Below are positions 42,161 through 51,697 of a stretch of 62,470 bases of DNA, piece after piece; position 1 is the first letter of the stretch, and every line of letters begins with the position of its first letter. Location of the stretch: contig NSIG01000029.1 in assembly GCA_002737275.1 (NCBI GenBank), positions 1-62,470 on the forward strand, in the 5' to 3' direction. The notes below the pieces were generated by a model. The model made no database searches. It was not told the origin of the DNA and worked only from the letters and a program-made list of their open reading frames with translations. Source of the stretch: Opitutia bacterium. GTDB lineage: Bacteria > Verrucomicrobiota > Verrucomicrobiia > Opitutales > Opitutaceae. A program made the translations under genes and the position numbers.

Positions 42161-42700
42161 CTATCTCTTCTCCGGCCAGCGCTGCGGCACCTTCCTCAGT
42201 TTTTTCAGATCGTAGCCTTGCGCGATCAATTCCGTGAGCAGGCTTTGATAGTCGGCTTCCGGGATCTGCGGGGTGCGGGCCATGATCCAGACGTAGTCGC
42301 GTCGGTTGCGGCCGATTACGGTCTGCGTGTAGTCGGCGTTGAGGTGCGTGATCAAAAACTCGGCCTTGAACGGCCAGACGAACTGCATGCCCCAGGTCGA
42401 GTTGTTGACCGTGTCCACCACGAAGCCGCGCGGGTTGTGGCGTTTGGCGGGACCGTCGAAGCCGCCTTGGTTGAAGGTGAACACGGTGTCGATGGAACCG
42501 TCGGGCTCGAGGCGGTAGGTCTCGATGCCGTTGTAGGCCTCGGTCTCGATAAAGGTGGGGATCGCCGCGATCACATACCATGCGCCCATGTAGCGGGGCA
42601 GGTCCACGCGTTCGACGGTCTTGAGCGGGGGCAGGGGAGTGGCGCAGCCGGACATAAAGAAGAGAGTGCCGAGGAGAGCGAGGAGAACGAGTTTGGACAT
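42161..42700 (-). CDS. blc: Outer-membrane lipoprotein lipocalin (Blc type)
   Basis: Start chosen at 42700 (MSKLVLLALLGTLFFMSGCA), which gives a lipoprotein signal with lipobox MSGC; an in-frame ATG lies at 42733. About 179 residues. The lipocalin first conserved region is LPRYMGAWYVIAAIPTFIE (Gly-x-Trp), later NPRGFVVDTVNNSTWGMQFV, LITHLNADYTQTVIGRNRRD and YVWIMARTPQIPEADYQSLL, as in bacterial Blc. Likely binds lipids or other small hydrophobic molecules at the outer membrane. Confidence 0.92.
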   Translation of the reverse strand: MSKLVLLALLGTLFFMSGCATPLPPLKTVERVDLPRYMGAWYVIAAIPTFIETEAYNGIETYRLEPDGSIDTVFTFNQGGFDGPAKRHNPRGFVVDTVNNSTWGMQFVWPFKAEFLITHLNADYTQTVIGRNRRDYVWIMARTPQIPEADYQSLLTELIAQGYDLKKLRKVPQRWPEKR

Positions 42701-42872
42701 GGGTAAAGGTATCCCGGTTTCGGTGTCGCCCACAATGGGTTCTACACCCCAGGAGCCGAACCGTCCTCATGATCGGTGAATTTGCCAGCGAGTTTTGACC
42801 GATGGCAGGTTCCGCGCCGGCCTTGCCTCGCCGGCATTCTCTGGAAATGTTACCGAAGGAATCTTCGAACCC

Positions 42873-43937
42873 GTGGGAAAAACAAAACTAACGAAAAAGC
42901 CCCGCGGGCGCGCGACCGTCCGGAGCATCGCGGCGGCGGCGGGTGTCTCGATCGGTTCGGTGTCTTCGGTGCTCAACAACCGCCACGTCGAGCGCCGGAT
43001 TTCTCCGGCGACGGTGGAAAAAATCCGCGCGGCGGCGGCGGAGTTGGGTTATTTGCCGAACATCAGCGCGCGGCGGTTACGCAGCGGCGGGTCGAGTAAA
43101 AACACGGTCGTGTTGGCGTTGATCACCAGTTTCGAGGCGCCGATACCGCTCGTGAAGCATTTCATCGCTGCGTTGCAGCGGGCGGTGGCAGCGGGGAGCG
43201 ATCATTCGTTTTCGTTGTTGATCGAGATGTTTCCGGCGGGGCATCTGCGCGAGATGCCGGGTTTGCTCACGGGTGATCATTTCAACGCGGCGTTGATCAT
43301 GAATACCACGGCGGCGGATGATGCGTTTCTCACGCGGGTGCACTTGCCGTATCCATCGGTGCTGGTGAATCGAGCGATTCCAGGGTATGCGTCGGTCGTG
43401 GAAGCTACGACGGGGGGCCGGCCGGCGGAGATTCTTTTTCGCAGTAAGCGCCAGCGTTTGGCGGTGTTGCACGGCAGTCCATTGACGCAGAGTACGCGCG
43501 CGCGCGTGGATACATTTATGCAGCGTTCGACCCAGCTGACGGGGAGTGCTCCGGCGGAGATCGTTGCGGAGAATCTCTCCGAGACCGCGGGTTATGAGGC
43601 GTTGCAGGCTTTTCTTGAGCGCGGGGGGAAATGCGATGGGTTGTACGCGGTATCGGATGCGTTGGCGTTGGGTGCTTATCGCGCGATTAAAGAGCGCGGT
43701 CTAACGATCCCAGGGGATATGGCGGTGATGGGGGTGGGTGACTACGATATCGCGCCGTTTTTTGATCCGCCGCTTTCGTGTGTGGGCGTGTCGCATCGGG
43801 AGTTTGCGGAGCAGGCGAGTGCGTTGTTGTTGCAGCAACTTGCGCGCGGGGCCGAGCCAGGGCGCAGCGTGGCGGTACCGTTGGTGGAGGCGCTGCGGGC
43901 GTCTTCGGGCCACCGGGAAACGTCCTCGCTCGGGTGA
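42873..43937 (+). CDS. LacI family transcriptional regulator
   Basis: DNA-binding repressor or activator with a sugar-binding-protein-like sensor domain. The GTG at 42873 (VGKTKLTKKPRGRATVRSIA) follows a GAAGGA sequence and puts the helix-turn-helix close to the N-terminus as usual; an in-frame ATG at 42795 is the alternative. HTH: TVRSIAAAAGVSIGSVSSVL then NNRHVERRISPATVEKIRAA and AELGYLPNISARRLRSG, with the hinge helix. The effector domain runs to the end (FDGLYAVSDALALGAYRAIK-like segment, GDMAVMGVGDYDIAPFFDPP). About 354 residues. It is convergent with the glycosidase-aldolase-dioxygenase operon and is the obvious candidate regulator of that operon and the receptor at 48731. Confidence 0.9.
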   Translation: MGKTKLTKKPRGRATVRSIAAAAGVSIGSVSSVLNNRHVERRISPATVEKIRAAAAELGYLPNISARRLRSGGSSKNTVVLALITSFEAPIPLVKHFIAALQRAVAAGSDHSFSLLIEMFPAGHLREMPGLLTGDHFNAALIMNTTAADDAFLTRVHLPYPSVLVNRAIPGYASVVEATTGGRPAEILFRSKRQRLAVLHGSPLTQSTRARVDTFMQRSTQLTGSAPAEIVAENLSETAGYEALQAFLERGGKCDGLYAVSDALALGAYRAIKERGLTIPGDMAVMGVGDYDIAPFFDPPLSCVGVSHREFAEQASALLLQQLARGAEPGRSVAVPLVEALRASSGHRETSSLG

Positions 43938-43968
43938 GGCGCGGGGCCTCACCCGAGGGGAAATTAGT

Positions 43969-46494
43969 TTAGCGGGCGATTGGGGCAGCGGTCTTTTTCT
44001 CGAGCCAGACTTCGCTGATACTGCAACCGCTGCCGTTGCCACCAAGACCGGGCTCACGGGTCCAGTTCAACGAGAGTGTGCCGGAGGCGGTGGCGGCGCG
44101 CGGGATATCAAAGGCGACTGGCGCGATGGGGTTGGCGCGCGTGATGTAGGGGTGGACTTCGATCGTGCCGTTGGCGACGAGTCGGATTTTGGCCTTGGAG
44201 CGGATGTCGGGGTAGACGACGCGCACGCGGTATTCGGCGGTGGGATCGAGTTGGGTGTAATTGAGGGTGACGCTGTTGTCGTTGAGACCCCAGGCGAAAT
44301 CGACCCACGAGGTGCGCAGAGGCAGGGGCGAGCCGACGCCGGCAGCGATATGACCGTCAAGAGGGGTGCGGAGGAAGGCCGGGTCGTGTTCGTGACCGAG
44401 GCCGCGATCGAGGTGCGGTGAGGCGGAGGCGTTGCCGAGGTCGTCGTAGAAACCGCCCGGGCCGGGATTGGTCCAGGTCGTGATTTCCTGGAGTTGGGCG
44501 AGGCGCGTTGGTTCGCGATCGATTTGGCGAATGGCGGCGAAGCGGGCGGTGAGCCATGCGCGGTTGTTGAGGGGGTAATCGAGGGTGTCCAAGCTAGCGC
44601 CGCGGCCTTGGCTAATCGCGCGGTAGAGCGGCACGCTGAGTTTCATTTTAATACTTTGAAACAGCGCTTCGGCGAGTTGGTGGGTGCGGGTGCGCCAGGC
44701 CTGGGCGGTAGGTTGAGTGATGGTTTGGTTGAGGATGTCTTCGGCTCGGGTCATCGCTTGGGCGGCTCCGAGGGTGGGCGCGGTGCGGAGTGTTTCCATC
44801 GCGCTGGCCTCGAGCGCAGTTTCGTGGATCAAGCGGGCGCGCACGGTGGCGTCGAAATACGCGCGGTAGAGCGCCATCTGAAAGCGCCAATTTTGGAGAT
44901 CGCGCGGCGTGGCGGCGCGTTCCATCGCTTGGAATTGAGCGAGGGTGGTATATACCTCTTCGTGAGGCAGGAGTGGGCCTTGCCAGTTGCGTTCGAGGGC
45001 AAAAATACCTTGGGCGAAATCATCAGTGAGGCGTTCGCTGATGAAGTAGCGCCCGTAGTCACGCAGAACCTCTTGAAGCGAGGCGTCGGGATCCCAGCTC
45101 AGGCGGGACCAGACGGTTTTATTAATATCATCGGTGCAGCCTTCGGAGTAGGTGACGGCGCCAATGGTGTGGGGTTGGAGTAGGCGGATGATATTCGCCA
45201 TGTCGTGCGGCCGGGTGGTGATGGGCTCGCGCGTCTGGGTGAGCACGAAGGCCCGGTCCCAATCGGCGATCGGGTATTGGCAGCTGCGGGTGTGGGTGAT
45301 GTCAGGGTAGTAGCGGATCGGGTAGGAGGCGGGGACGCGCCGGCGGAATTCGGCGAGGTCCATGTGGACCCAGGGTGCGAAAACAGCACCGGCGAGCCAG
45401 GCAGGTTTTTGCTCGGTGAGGTAGCCGATGAAATAATCCATATCGCTCTGGTTAAAACCCTGTGGCGAGAGCCACATCGTGGCTTTGGGATGAAAACGGC
45501 GAAGGCTGGCGGTTTGCTTTTCTAACAGCGGAAACATGAGGCGAGGCGGGGTGTGGCCGGGGTCGCCGCCGGGTACGAGAATGGCATCGATGCGGGGCAG
45601 AGCGCTGAAAACTTCCGCCCACTCTTTGAGCGCGAAGGCGACGGTCTCTGGCTTGCTGTAATCTTCATCCATCGCGGGATACCAGATCCACACATCCAGG
45701 CCGTATGAGGCGGCGATGCGGGACATGCCGACCATCATGTCCAGTTGGGGCCGCGGAAAATGAGGGCTATCTGCATCGTCGTCGGTGCGCGGCGGGAGCA
45801 GCTCGATCGCGTTACATCCAAAGATAGTGAGCTCGCGGATGTAGCGTTCCCACTGAGGGAGATCCCAGCCGCTGTAAGAGTTGGGTTTGGGGCGGTAGGC
45901 GAGTTGATGGCCGCGTAAAGAGTAGCGCGGTGAGGTGGTAAGATTTAGGGGGCTCAGTAAGCCGGCCCGGGCCGGCCCGAAATGAAGGGTGCGCAACAGG
46001 TGGCCTACGCCGAAGAGCACGCCGCGGGCGTCGCGACCAGCGATGATGATTATGGGTTTGGCTGAACCGGCGGCGCCTAAGGTGATGAGCTGATAGCCTT
46101 CGGCGCCGACGGCGTTTTCATTGAGTGCCGCCTCGGGCGCGCGGGCGCCGAGGAGCGTGCGCACCTCCGCAAAGCGCCCCACGATGATCGTCGGTGAGTC
46201 GCCGGCCGGCAGCGTATGGGCGACGGGCCATCGCACCAAGGTGCGTGATTCCGTTTCCTCAACCAACATGGCCACGGCTTTCTGTTCGGGGCCGGAGACG
46301 GTTGGCGGGGTGATGACAGTCGCTCGGGTCAGATCATAGCTTAGAGCTGGAAGTCCGACGTTACGAGCGGCCGCAAATTTTTCTAGGGCGGATGAAATCT
46401 GCGGTTGGGCTGAGAGAACCGTGGCGCACACGGCCGTGGCGAGACTCATGAGCGCTATGAGTCGATGGGAGGGGGGCAGGGTAGGGGTATACAT
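43969..46494 (-). CDS. Large exported glycosidase-like protein (GH67/GH20-like N-terminal and barrel)
   Basis: 841 residues with a signal peptide (about 1-30, RLIALMSLATAVCATVLSAQ). Residues 40-190 look like the alpha/beta domain that precedes the catalytic barrel in GH67 and GH20 enzymes (DSPTIIVGRFAEVRTLLGAR, IIIIAGRDARGVLFGVGHLL). The middle looks like a TIM barrel (SPRYSLRGHQLAYRPKPNSY, FGCNAIELLPPRTDDDADSP, YGLDVWIWYPAMDEDY, VPGGDPGHTPP, ATMWLSPQGFNQSDMDYFIG). The C-terminal 150 residues may be a beta-sandwich. Acidic residues are abundant but I cannot assign catalytic ones. Last gene of an operon with the aldolase (18 bases apart) and PhyH dioxygenase. Best guess: an alpha-glucuronidase-like exo-glycosidase; family membership is tentative. 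Confidence 0.62.
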   Translation of the reverse strand: MYTPTLPPSHRLIALMSLATAVCATVLSAQPQISSALEKFAAARNVGLPALSYDLTRATVITPPTVSGPEQKAVAMLVEETESRTLVRWPVAHTLPAGDSPTIIVGRFAEVRTLLGARAPEAALNENAVGAEGYQLITLGAAGSAKPIIIIAGRDARGVLFGVGHLLRTLHFGPARAGLLSPLNLTTSPRYSLRGHQLAYRPKPNSYSGWDLPQWERYIRELTIFGCNAIELLPPRTDDDADSPHFPRPQLDMMVGMSRIAASYGLDVWIWYPAMDEDYSKPETVAFALKEWAEVFSALPRIDAILVPGGDPGHTPPRLMFPLLEKQTASLRRFHPKATMWLSPQGFNQSDMDYFIGYLTEQKPAWLAGAVFAPWVHMDLAEFRRRVPASYPIRYYPDITHTRSCQYPIADWDRAFVLTQTREPITTRPHDMANIIRLLQPHTIGAVTYSEGCTDDINKTVWSRLSWDPDASLQEVLRDYGRYFISERLTDDFAQGIFALERNWQGPLLPHEEVYTTLAQFQAMERAATPRDLQNWRFQMALYRAYFDATVRARLIHETALEASAMETLRTAPTLGAAQAMTRAEDILNQTITQPTAQAWRTRTHQLAEALFQSIKMKLSVPLYRAISQGRGASLDTLDYPLNNRAWLTARFAAIRQIDREPTRLAQLQEITTWTNPGPGGFYDDLGNASASPHLDRGLGHEHDPAFLRTPLDGHIAAGVGSPLPLRTSWVDFAWGLNDNSVTLNYTQLDPTAEYRVRVVYPDIRSKAKIRLVANGTIEVHPYITRANPIAPVAFDIPRAATASGTLSLNWTREPGLGGNGSGCSISEVWLEKKTAAPIAR

Positions 46495-46512
46495 AAAAAA
46501 GCTAAAAGGACT

Positions 46513-47331
46513 TCAGTCGATGGTCGTACCCTCGTCGGTGGTGGCGCGGCCGGCGTCGCTCAGGTGTTGCCGGAGGGCATTCACCTCCGCGGTGAGCGTG
46601 GTGCGGGTGGCGATGATATCGGAGCTATGGATAATAAAATTTGCGCCGGCCGCGCACCAACTGGCCTCCCGGGAGGCAGACATCCAAGAGTGAATCCCAG
46701 CCCCGATACCGGCGGCGCGGGCGCGCCGAAAAATATCCGTTACGGCCGCTTCGAATTCGGGCGTATCGTAGCGTTCCGGCTGGCCTAAGCTGCACGACAA
46801 ATCATGGGGTCCGATGAGGACGGCATCGAGCCCGTGCACCGCTAGAATTTCATCTAGAGCGTCAATGGCGGGCACGCTTTCGATATTAACAATCAGAGAG
46901 TGGGCGCGATTCTGCGTGGCGACATAAGCCTCCAGTGCAGGCTCAAAGGGCGTTTGGCCAGAAAGCGCCGCCCGGAGTTTGGCGCCTTTGACCGGTCGAC
47001 GTTTGACGGCGCCCACCAGCTCGCGCACCTCCGCCGCGGTTTCCACGTAGGGAGCAATTAAACCACACGCGCCGCCGTCGAGGATTTGGCAGGCGGCATA
47101 AGGATCCGGGGAGCCAATGCGGACGACCGGGGCGAGGCCGGCGTAGCGGTAAGCTTGGCACATCCAGGACAGTTTTTCGCGATCAATGGTGATGTGCTCG
47201 GTGTCGATGAAAACAAAATCCAACGGCATGCTGGCGAGCAGTGGCACCCAGCGGGGCGAGGTGGACGCGATCATGGTGCCATAGACGCGCCGGCCTGAAT
47301 GGAGCGCGTCGCGGAATTCAGAACCGTTCAT
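46513..47331 (-). CDS. HpcH/HpaI family aldolase
   Basis: Metal-dependent class II pyruvate aldolase that cleaves 2-keto-3-deoxy (or 4-hydroxy-2-oxo) acids to pyruvate and an aldehyde; cytoplasmic. 272 residues: VYGTMIASTSPRWVPLLASM, LDFVFIDTEHITIDREKLSW (catalytic His region), PVVRIGSPDP (substrate Arg), the metal-binding Glu in IVNIESVPAIDALDEIL and Asp in VLIGPHDLSCSLGQP. Relatives act on 2-keto-3-deoxy-L-rhamnonate, 2-dehydro-3-deoxygalactarate and similar acids. In an operon between the dioxygenase and the glycosidase-like gene. Confidence 0.88.
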   Translation of the reverse strand: MNGSEFRDALHSGRRVYGTMIASTSPRWVPLLASMPLDFVFIDTEHITIDREKLSWMCQAYRYAGLAPVVRIGSPDPYAACQILDGGACGLIAPYVETAAEVRELVGAVKRRPVKGAKLRAALSGQTPFEPALEAYVATQNRAHSLIVNIESVPAIDALDEILAVHGLDAVLIGPHDLSCSLGQPERYDTPEFEAAVTDIFRRARAAGIGAGIHSWMSASREASWCAAGANFIIHSSDIIATRTTLTAEVNALRQHLSDAGRATTDEGTTID

Positions 47332-47391
47332 ACAATAAAGGATGACACCGGGGATGCCGTTGCGGAAGGAAGGGCATCAAGGTAAACTTAA

Positions 47392-48327
47392 TTAGCATAC
47401 GCGCCCGAGTCTTTGCGCGTTAGTGTGGCCCGGGGGGTTATCTCCGATCCAGCGAGGATCGACGGGTTCGGCGGCGAGTTGATAGCGCGTGTCGGTGGAC
47501 AGGCGGAAGCGATCGGTCTGATTATCCAAACTGCCGTGCACGAGCGTCATGTTGAAAATCATGGCATCGCCCAGTCGAAATTCAGGTGAAGTCAGCCAAC
47601 GGCCGCCCAAGCTTGCTTGGAGAGCGGTGGCGTTTTTTGAAAGCGTGCCATCCCACCACTTTTTCCCGGAAGCGTAATCGGCGGCGTCCTCGCGGTTGGT
47701 GCAGTACTCATCAACGTCGCGGGAGAGATAGGGTTTGAGCTCGGCGTTTTTCTTGTGCGAACCCTCGAGCACCAGTAACCCGCCGAGATCTAGGCTCACA
47801 TCGCCGAGGGGGACCCAAGTCGTGTAAAGATTATGGGTGCCTCGGCCCATGTAAACGAGATCACAGTGGATCGGGCTGCCGAGACCGGGGCCTTTGGTGC
47901 GAAACCAGACGAAGTCGAAATGCCGCACCGACCCGCCGAGAAAGCTTTTGAAAAAATCGATGATGCGCGGACCAAAAACGAGGTTTTGCAGTAAAGGATC
48001 CTGTTGATTGAGCGGGTTGCCCATGGCTCGGCCCACTTCACGGCCATGGAAGCGGGCCTCATCGGTCGGGGCTCCAGGTTGTAGAAACCCCAATGCGTCC
48101 AATTGGCGAGTGATGGAGTCACGCACTGCCTGGACCTGTGCGCGGGGCCAAAATTCGCGAAGGTAAAGATAGCCGTCTGTCTCCATGCGTTCTTGCAGAA
48201 TCGCCGGCGACTCCGCCGGATTCGATTCTACGAGAAAGCCGAACTTATCGTCACTGAGCTCAAGCGGAAGCCCGTGGGCGTACAAGTGCGGCGGCGCGAC
48301 CGAGACAGAGGGGTTCGTTGCAGACAT
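47392..48327 (-). CDS. Phytanoyl-CoA dioxygenase (PhyH) family protein
   Basis: Fe(II)/2-oxoglutarate-dependent oxygenase fold. 311 residues; the iron-binding facial triad appears as His-x-Asp in GSPIHCDLVYMGRGTHNLY and a distal His in MTLVHGSLDNQTDRFRLSTD, with an Arg in place for 2-oxoglutarate. Other family segments: YLYLREFWPRAQVQAVRDSI and DVSLDLGGLLVLEGSHKKNA. Substrates of bacterial PhyH proteins are mostly unknown. First gene of the minus-strand operon; 61 bases separate it from the aldolase. A GAAAAAA..TTTTAGC motif lies about 50 bases upstream. Confidence 0.85.
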   Translation of the reverse strand: MSATNPSVSVAPPHLYAHGLPLELSDDKFGFLVESNPAESPAILQERMETDGYLYLREFWPRAQVQAVRDSITRQLDALGFLQPGAPTDEARFHGREVGRAMGNPLNQQDPLLQNLVFGPRIIDFFKSFLGGSVRHFDFVWFRTKGPGLGSPIHCDLVYMGRGTHNLYTTWVPLGDVSLDLGGLLVLEGSHKKNAELKPYLSRDVDEYCTNREDAADYASGKKWWDGTLSKNATALQASLGGRWLTSPEFRLGDAMIFNMTLVHGSLDNQTDRFRLSTDTRYQLAAEPVDPRWIGDNPPGHTNAQRLGRVC

Positions 48328-48372
48328 GAAGTGATAACGGTTTGGTCTTAAAACGTCGCCGCACCCGCCACA

Positions 48373-48392
48373 AGAAAAAAGGTTTTAGCAAG
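48373..48392. promoter_or_regulatory. Operator-like motif, PhyH operon side
   Basis: Reads agaaaaaaggttttagcaag, about 50 bases upstream of the PhyH start on the minus strand. It shares GAAAAAA..TTT.GC with the sites at 48648 and 53134. The centre is GG instead of the CG usual for LacI-family sites. Confidence 0.35.
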
Positions 48393-48647
48393 ACGCGAAT
48401 CAATCGTTCTTATAAAGCAGTAGTGCGCCTTAGCCTAGTCTGATGAAAGTCTGGGCGCGGGGGAACTAAGTGGTTTCGACCTACTCTCGCTTAAAGATTA
48501 GTACACGGAAAATAAGCATTGCTTAGGGTGTCCCGGGTCAAGGTGCAGCGCGTCCACAGCACAAAGGCCAAGGGCTCATCCGGGTTCCTCGAACGATGCG
48601 GGCTGTTCGGGCTAATTAGAAAGTCATTGACCTTTATAAAGTCTCCC

Positions 48648-48667
48648 TCGAAAAAACGTTTTTGCTA
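48648..48667. promoter_or_regulatory. LacI-type operator candidate, TonB receptor side
   Basis: Reads cgaaaaaacgttttttgcta with a perfect palindrome AAAAAACGTTTTTT (48650-48663) centred on CG, as in LacI/GalR-family operators. It lies about 70 bases upstream of the TonB receptor start, and a LacI regulator gene is 5 kb away in the same locus. Confidence 0.5.
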
Positions 48668-48730
48668 AGCAGGCCTAAACGCTTGTAAGCTCGTTTTACC
48701 TCGAAATCCCCCAATCCCTCCGACCTATCC

Positions 48731-51697
48731 ATGAACATAGTTATTCCTGTTGAAATCCGTCGTGCCCAGGCATTGACGCTTTGGTGTGCGTTAGTTTTTG
48801 GCGTATTCAGCGTCGTGGCGCCTCTACCTTCACGGGCTCAAGCGCCGGCCGAAGGCGCGGTTAGCGGTTCTGTGCGCAACGTGCAAACAAACGCTTTTCT
48901 GGAAGGAGTGGTGGTTTCATTGGAGGGCACGGCTTTCACCACCACCTCCCAACGTGGCGGTGGCTTTAACTTTAACCGAGTGCCGGCGGGTCGTTACACA
49001 CTGAAGGCCTTTTACACGGGCCTAGATGCCAAGGATACCGGGGTGGTCGTTGTGGCGGGACAGGCGGTAGAGGTTGCCGTCGGCTTGACCTCCGATGTTT
49101 ATAAGCTCGAAGCCTTTACGGTGGCTGGCGCGCGCGAAGGCAATGCAGCCTCAATCACTAAGCAGCGTAACGCCCAAAATGTAGTCAACGTCGTCTCCAT
49201 GGATGCCTACGGTAATGTGAACGACGGCAACATCGGTAACTTCCTGCAAAAACTCCCCGGTGTCGCCGTCCGTAAAGAAGCGGGCGAGATCGTCGGCGTC
49301 GGCCTGCGTGGCACTCCTCCGGAATTGAACTCCGTCATGTTGGACGGCGTGCGCACGGCCGCGGCCATCGCCGGGTTTACCCCGCAGGGCGACCGCGCCG
49401 CGTTGATCGACCAGATCCCCTCGGAGTTCATCAAGGAAATCGAAGTCGTGAAGGGCAACATGCCGGAGCAACCCGCCGACTCGCTGGGTGGCTCCATCAA
49501 TCTGGTGACCAAATCGGCCTTTGATTATCCCGGTCGAGTGGTGAGTTATCGCACGGGCCTCGCGCAAAATAGTTATCGCAGCACGCTCGAAAACAAATTT
49601 GGCCCGAACGCAGCGCTCACCGTGATGGACACCTTTGGACCAGACCGCCGACTCGGCGTCGCTATTTCTGGTAGCTATTCAAAGACCTATAGTTTTCGTG
49701 ATCGCGTCCAGATGCAACACGCTGAGCTCGATGGGCGCAACACCCAGGCTCGTACGCTTGATGACTTGTATGAGCGCGTCCGCGCCGGCATCGGCTCTAA
49801 ATTAGAGTATCGTTTTGATCCGACCACCCGCATCTATCTTGATACCAGTCTAAATTATTTTGCCTCCGACCTCAATCGAGTGAACTGGCAGGGTGCGGCT
49901 AGCAACCGTCTGGTGGCGGACTACAATGTGGTCAGCCGAGCGGCCATTGAAGCGGGCGCCGTGCCGCGCACCACCGCAGGAGCGGCAGCGGGCGTTGCTC
50001 CCGGCTATACTGACACTTATACGGAAATGTTGAACATGAATTGGACGAACCAAGTCGCCAAAGAGCACAAGCGTTCGCACCAATACAAAGTCGGTGTTGG
50101 AGCTGAAAAAAAATGGGCCGATTCCAAATTGGAATTCTCGGCCTCCTATAACCCTTCGTCCTACGATAATAATTTTTACGGCTTCACGACGACGCTCGCG
50201 GGCATCGGCATGGCTGTAGACACGCGTAATGATGCTACTCGGCCTAATTACATCCAGACCTACGGCACCTCGGTTGCGGCGGGTACCGATTTCAAGCGTT
50301 ACCTCGCGTTACGCTTTGAACAGCCCGACATCACGCGCGAAGAGGTCTCGTCGGTTCGTGCTGACTACGAGAAAAAATTTACCGATTTAAAATTCCCCAT
50401 TACCTTCAAGAGCGGATTCAATTATCGGCACCAGCACCGCTGGTATCGCACCTATCGGCCGGTTTGGAATTATGTCGGGGCCGATGGAGTGCGCGGCACC
50501 GTCGCTGCCACCGGAGTCAATGACGACAACATCGCTCAATTCCGCGATGCAGCTCCCGGCTATGGTGTTTTTAATAATCAATATCCTAAGCGCGATAAAT
50601 TGAATCTCTCCCCCGTCGAAGCCCAGTTCCGCAGCACGCCGGCGTATTTTGTGCCTAACGGCACCAGCGTCTCTTTCCGGGCCCCGGCCAGCATCGCGGC
50701 TGAAAGCGTTCCCGCCGCCTACGTTCAAGGCAACGTGAAGTTTGGCGCCCTCTCGGTGTTGGGCGGCGTCCGCCACGAAGCCACCAGCGTGGAGGCTCAA
50801 GGTGTCTTCAGTGATTCACTCAATCCCAACCAGACCGTGCTCCGCAAAGAAGGTGATTACGCGAAATATTTCCCCAGTATTCATTTCCGCTATGAACCCC
50901 GGCGCGATTTGGTCATGCACGCGAGCTACTCGACCAGCAGCGCGCGCCCAGCGATCAGTGTAATCGTTCCTGGCACCACGGTGAGTTATAACTCCTCTAC
51001 GGGCCTGGGTTCTGTTTCCCAAAACAATCCCGGCCTCAAACCGCAATACACGGAGAATTACGACCTCTCGCTGGAGTATTATTTCGAACCTGCGGGTGTC
51101 CTTTCGGCCGGCTGGTTTCACAAGGACATTCGTGATTTCATCCAAGGCAGCTCGCGGATCATCGGCACGGGCGCCGGCAACGGCTTCAACGGGAACTACG
51201 CTGGCTTCGATTTTTCCACCCGAACCAACTTGGGCGAAGCTAAGATCGACGGCCTCGAGTTTAATTATAATCAACGCTTCACCAGTTTGCCCAAACCCTT
51301 TGATGGTATCGGCCTCTTTGCTAATTACACGAAACTCACGACTTCCGGTAAATATTCCGACGGGGCCAACGTTTTGGCTAACTTTGTGCCCAAGACTTAC
51401 AACGTCGGCCTCAGTTATGACTGGCGTGGTTTCGGCGCTCGGGTCGAATACCACTACAAGAGCGCTTATGTGAGCGGCGTAGATAATTCCAACTTCCTGC
51501 TCAGTAACACCGTGACGGATGATCCCACGGTCGACCTCAACCTGTCCTACAAGTGGAAGCCCTGGCTCACGGCATTCGTCGACGTCGTAAATATCTACAA
51601 CAACTCGCCCGATTGGTATATCGGCAACAGCCAGCGTATCGTCATGAGCGAGCTCTACGGCACTCGCCTAAACTTCGGTATCAGCGGCCGCTTCTAA
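48731..51697 (+). CDS. TonB-dependent receptor with carboxypeptidase-regulatory-like domain
   Basis: Outer-membrane receptor of 988 residues. Signal peptide (about 1-37), carboxypeptidase-regulatory-like domain (about 40-125, GSVRNVQTNAFLEGVVVSLE, FNRVPAGRYTLKAFYTGLDA), TonB-box-like YKLEAFTVAGAREGNAASIT, plug (about 140-260, VVSMDAYGNVNDGNIGNFLQ, VGLRGTPPELNSVMLDG, SLGGSINLVTKSAF) and barrel ending RLNFGISGRF with terminal Phe. It is a close relative of the receptor at 59749. By eye its codons are richer in A/T at third positions than the flanking genes. A LacI-type operator candidate is upstream, tying it to the LacI-PhyH-aldolase operon. Confidence 0.92.
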   Translation: MNIVIPVEIRRAQALTLWCALVFGVFSVVAPLPSRAQAPAEGAVSGSVRNVQTNAFLEGVVVSLEGTAFTTTSQRGGGFNFNRVPAGRYTLKAFYTGLDAKDTGVVVVAGQAVEVAVGLTSDVYKLEAFTVAGAREGNAASITKQRNAQNVVNVVSMDAYGNVNDGNIGNFLQKLPGVAVRKEAGEIVGVGLRGTPPELNSVMLDGVRTAAAIAGFTPQGDRAALIDQIPSEFIKEIEVVKGNMPEQPADSLGGSINLVTKSAFDYPGRVVSYRTGLAQNSYRSTLENKFGPNAALTVMDTFGPDRRLGVAISGSYSKTYSFRDRVQMQHAELDGRNTQARTLDDLYERVRAGIGSKLEYRFDPTTRIYLDTSLNYFASDLNRVNWQGAASNRLVADYNVVSRAAIEAGAVPRTTAGAAAGVAPGYTDTYTEMLNMNWTNQVAKEHKRSHQYKVGVGAEKKWADSKLEFSASYNPSSYDNNFYGFTTTLAGIGMAVDTRNDATRPNYIQTYGTSVAAGTDFKRYLALRFEQPDITREEVSSVRADYEKKFTDLKFPITFKSGFNYRHQHRWYRTYRPVWNYVGADGVRGTVAATGVNDDNIAQFRDAAPGYGVFNNQYPKRDKLNLSPVEAQFRSTPAYFVPNGTSVSFRAPASIAAESVPAAYVQGNVKFGALSVLGGVRHEATSVEAQGVFSDSLNPNQTVLRKEGDYAKYFPSIHFRYEPRRDLVMHASYSTSSARPAISVIVPGTTVSYNSSTGLGSVSQNNPGLKPQYTENYDLSLEYYFEPAGVLSAGWFHKDIRDFIQGSSRIIGTGAGNGFNGNYAGFDFSTRTNLGEAKIDGLEFNYNQRFTSLPKPFDGIGLFANYTKLTTSGKYSDGANVLANFVPKTYNVGLSYDWRGFGARVEYHYKSAYVSGVDNSNFLLSNTVTDDPTVDLNLSYKWKPWLTAFVDVVNIYNNSPDWYIGNSQRIVMSELYGTRLNFGISGRF

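Larger units (their letters stand above)
48328..48730. other. Divergent promoter region, AT-richer than its surroundings
   Basis: About 400 bases between the PhyH operon (minus) and a TonB receptor (plus). Two copies of an operator-like motif lie near its two ends (48373-48392 and 48648-48667). A possible -35-like TTGACC is at about 48626. No coding frame was recognised. Confidence 0.5.
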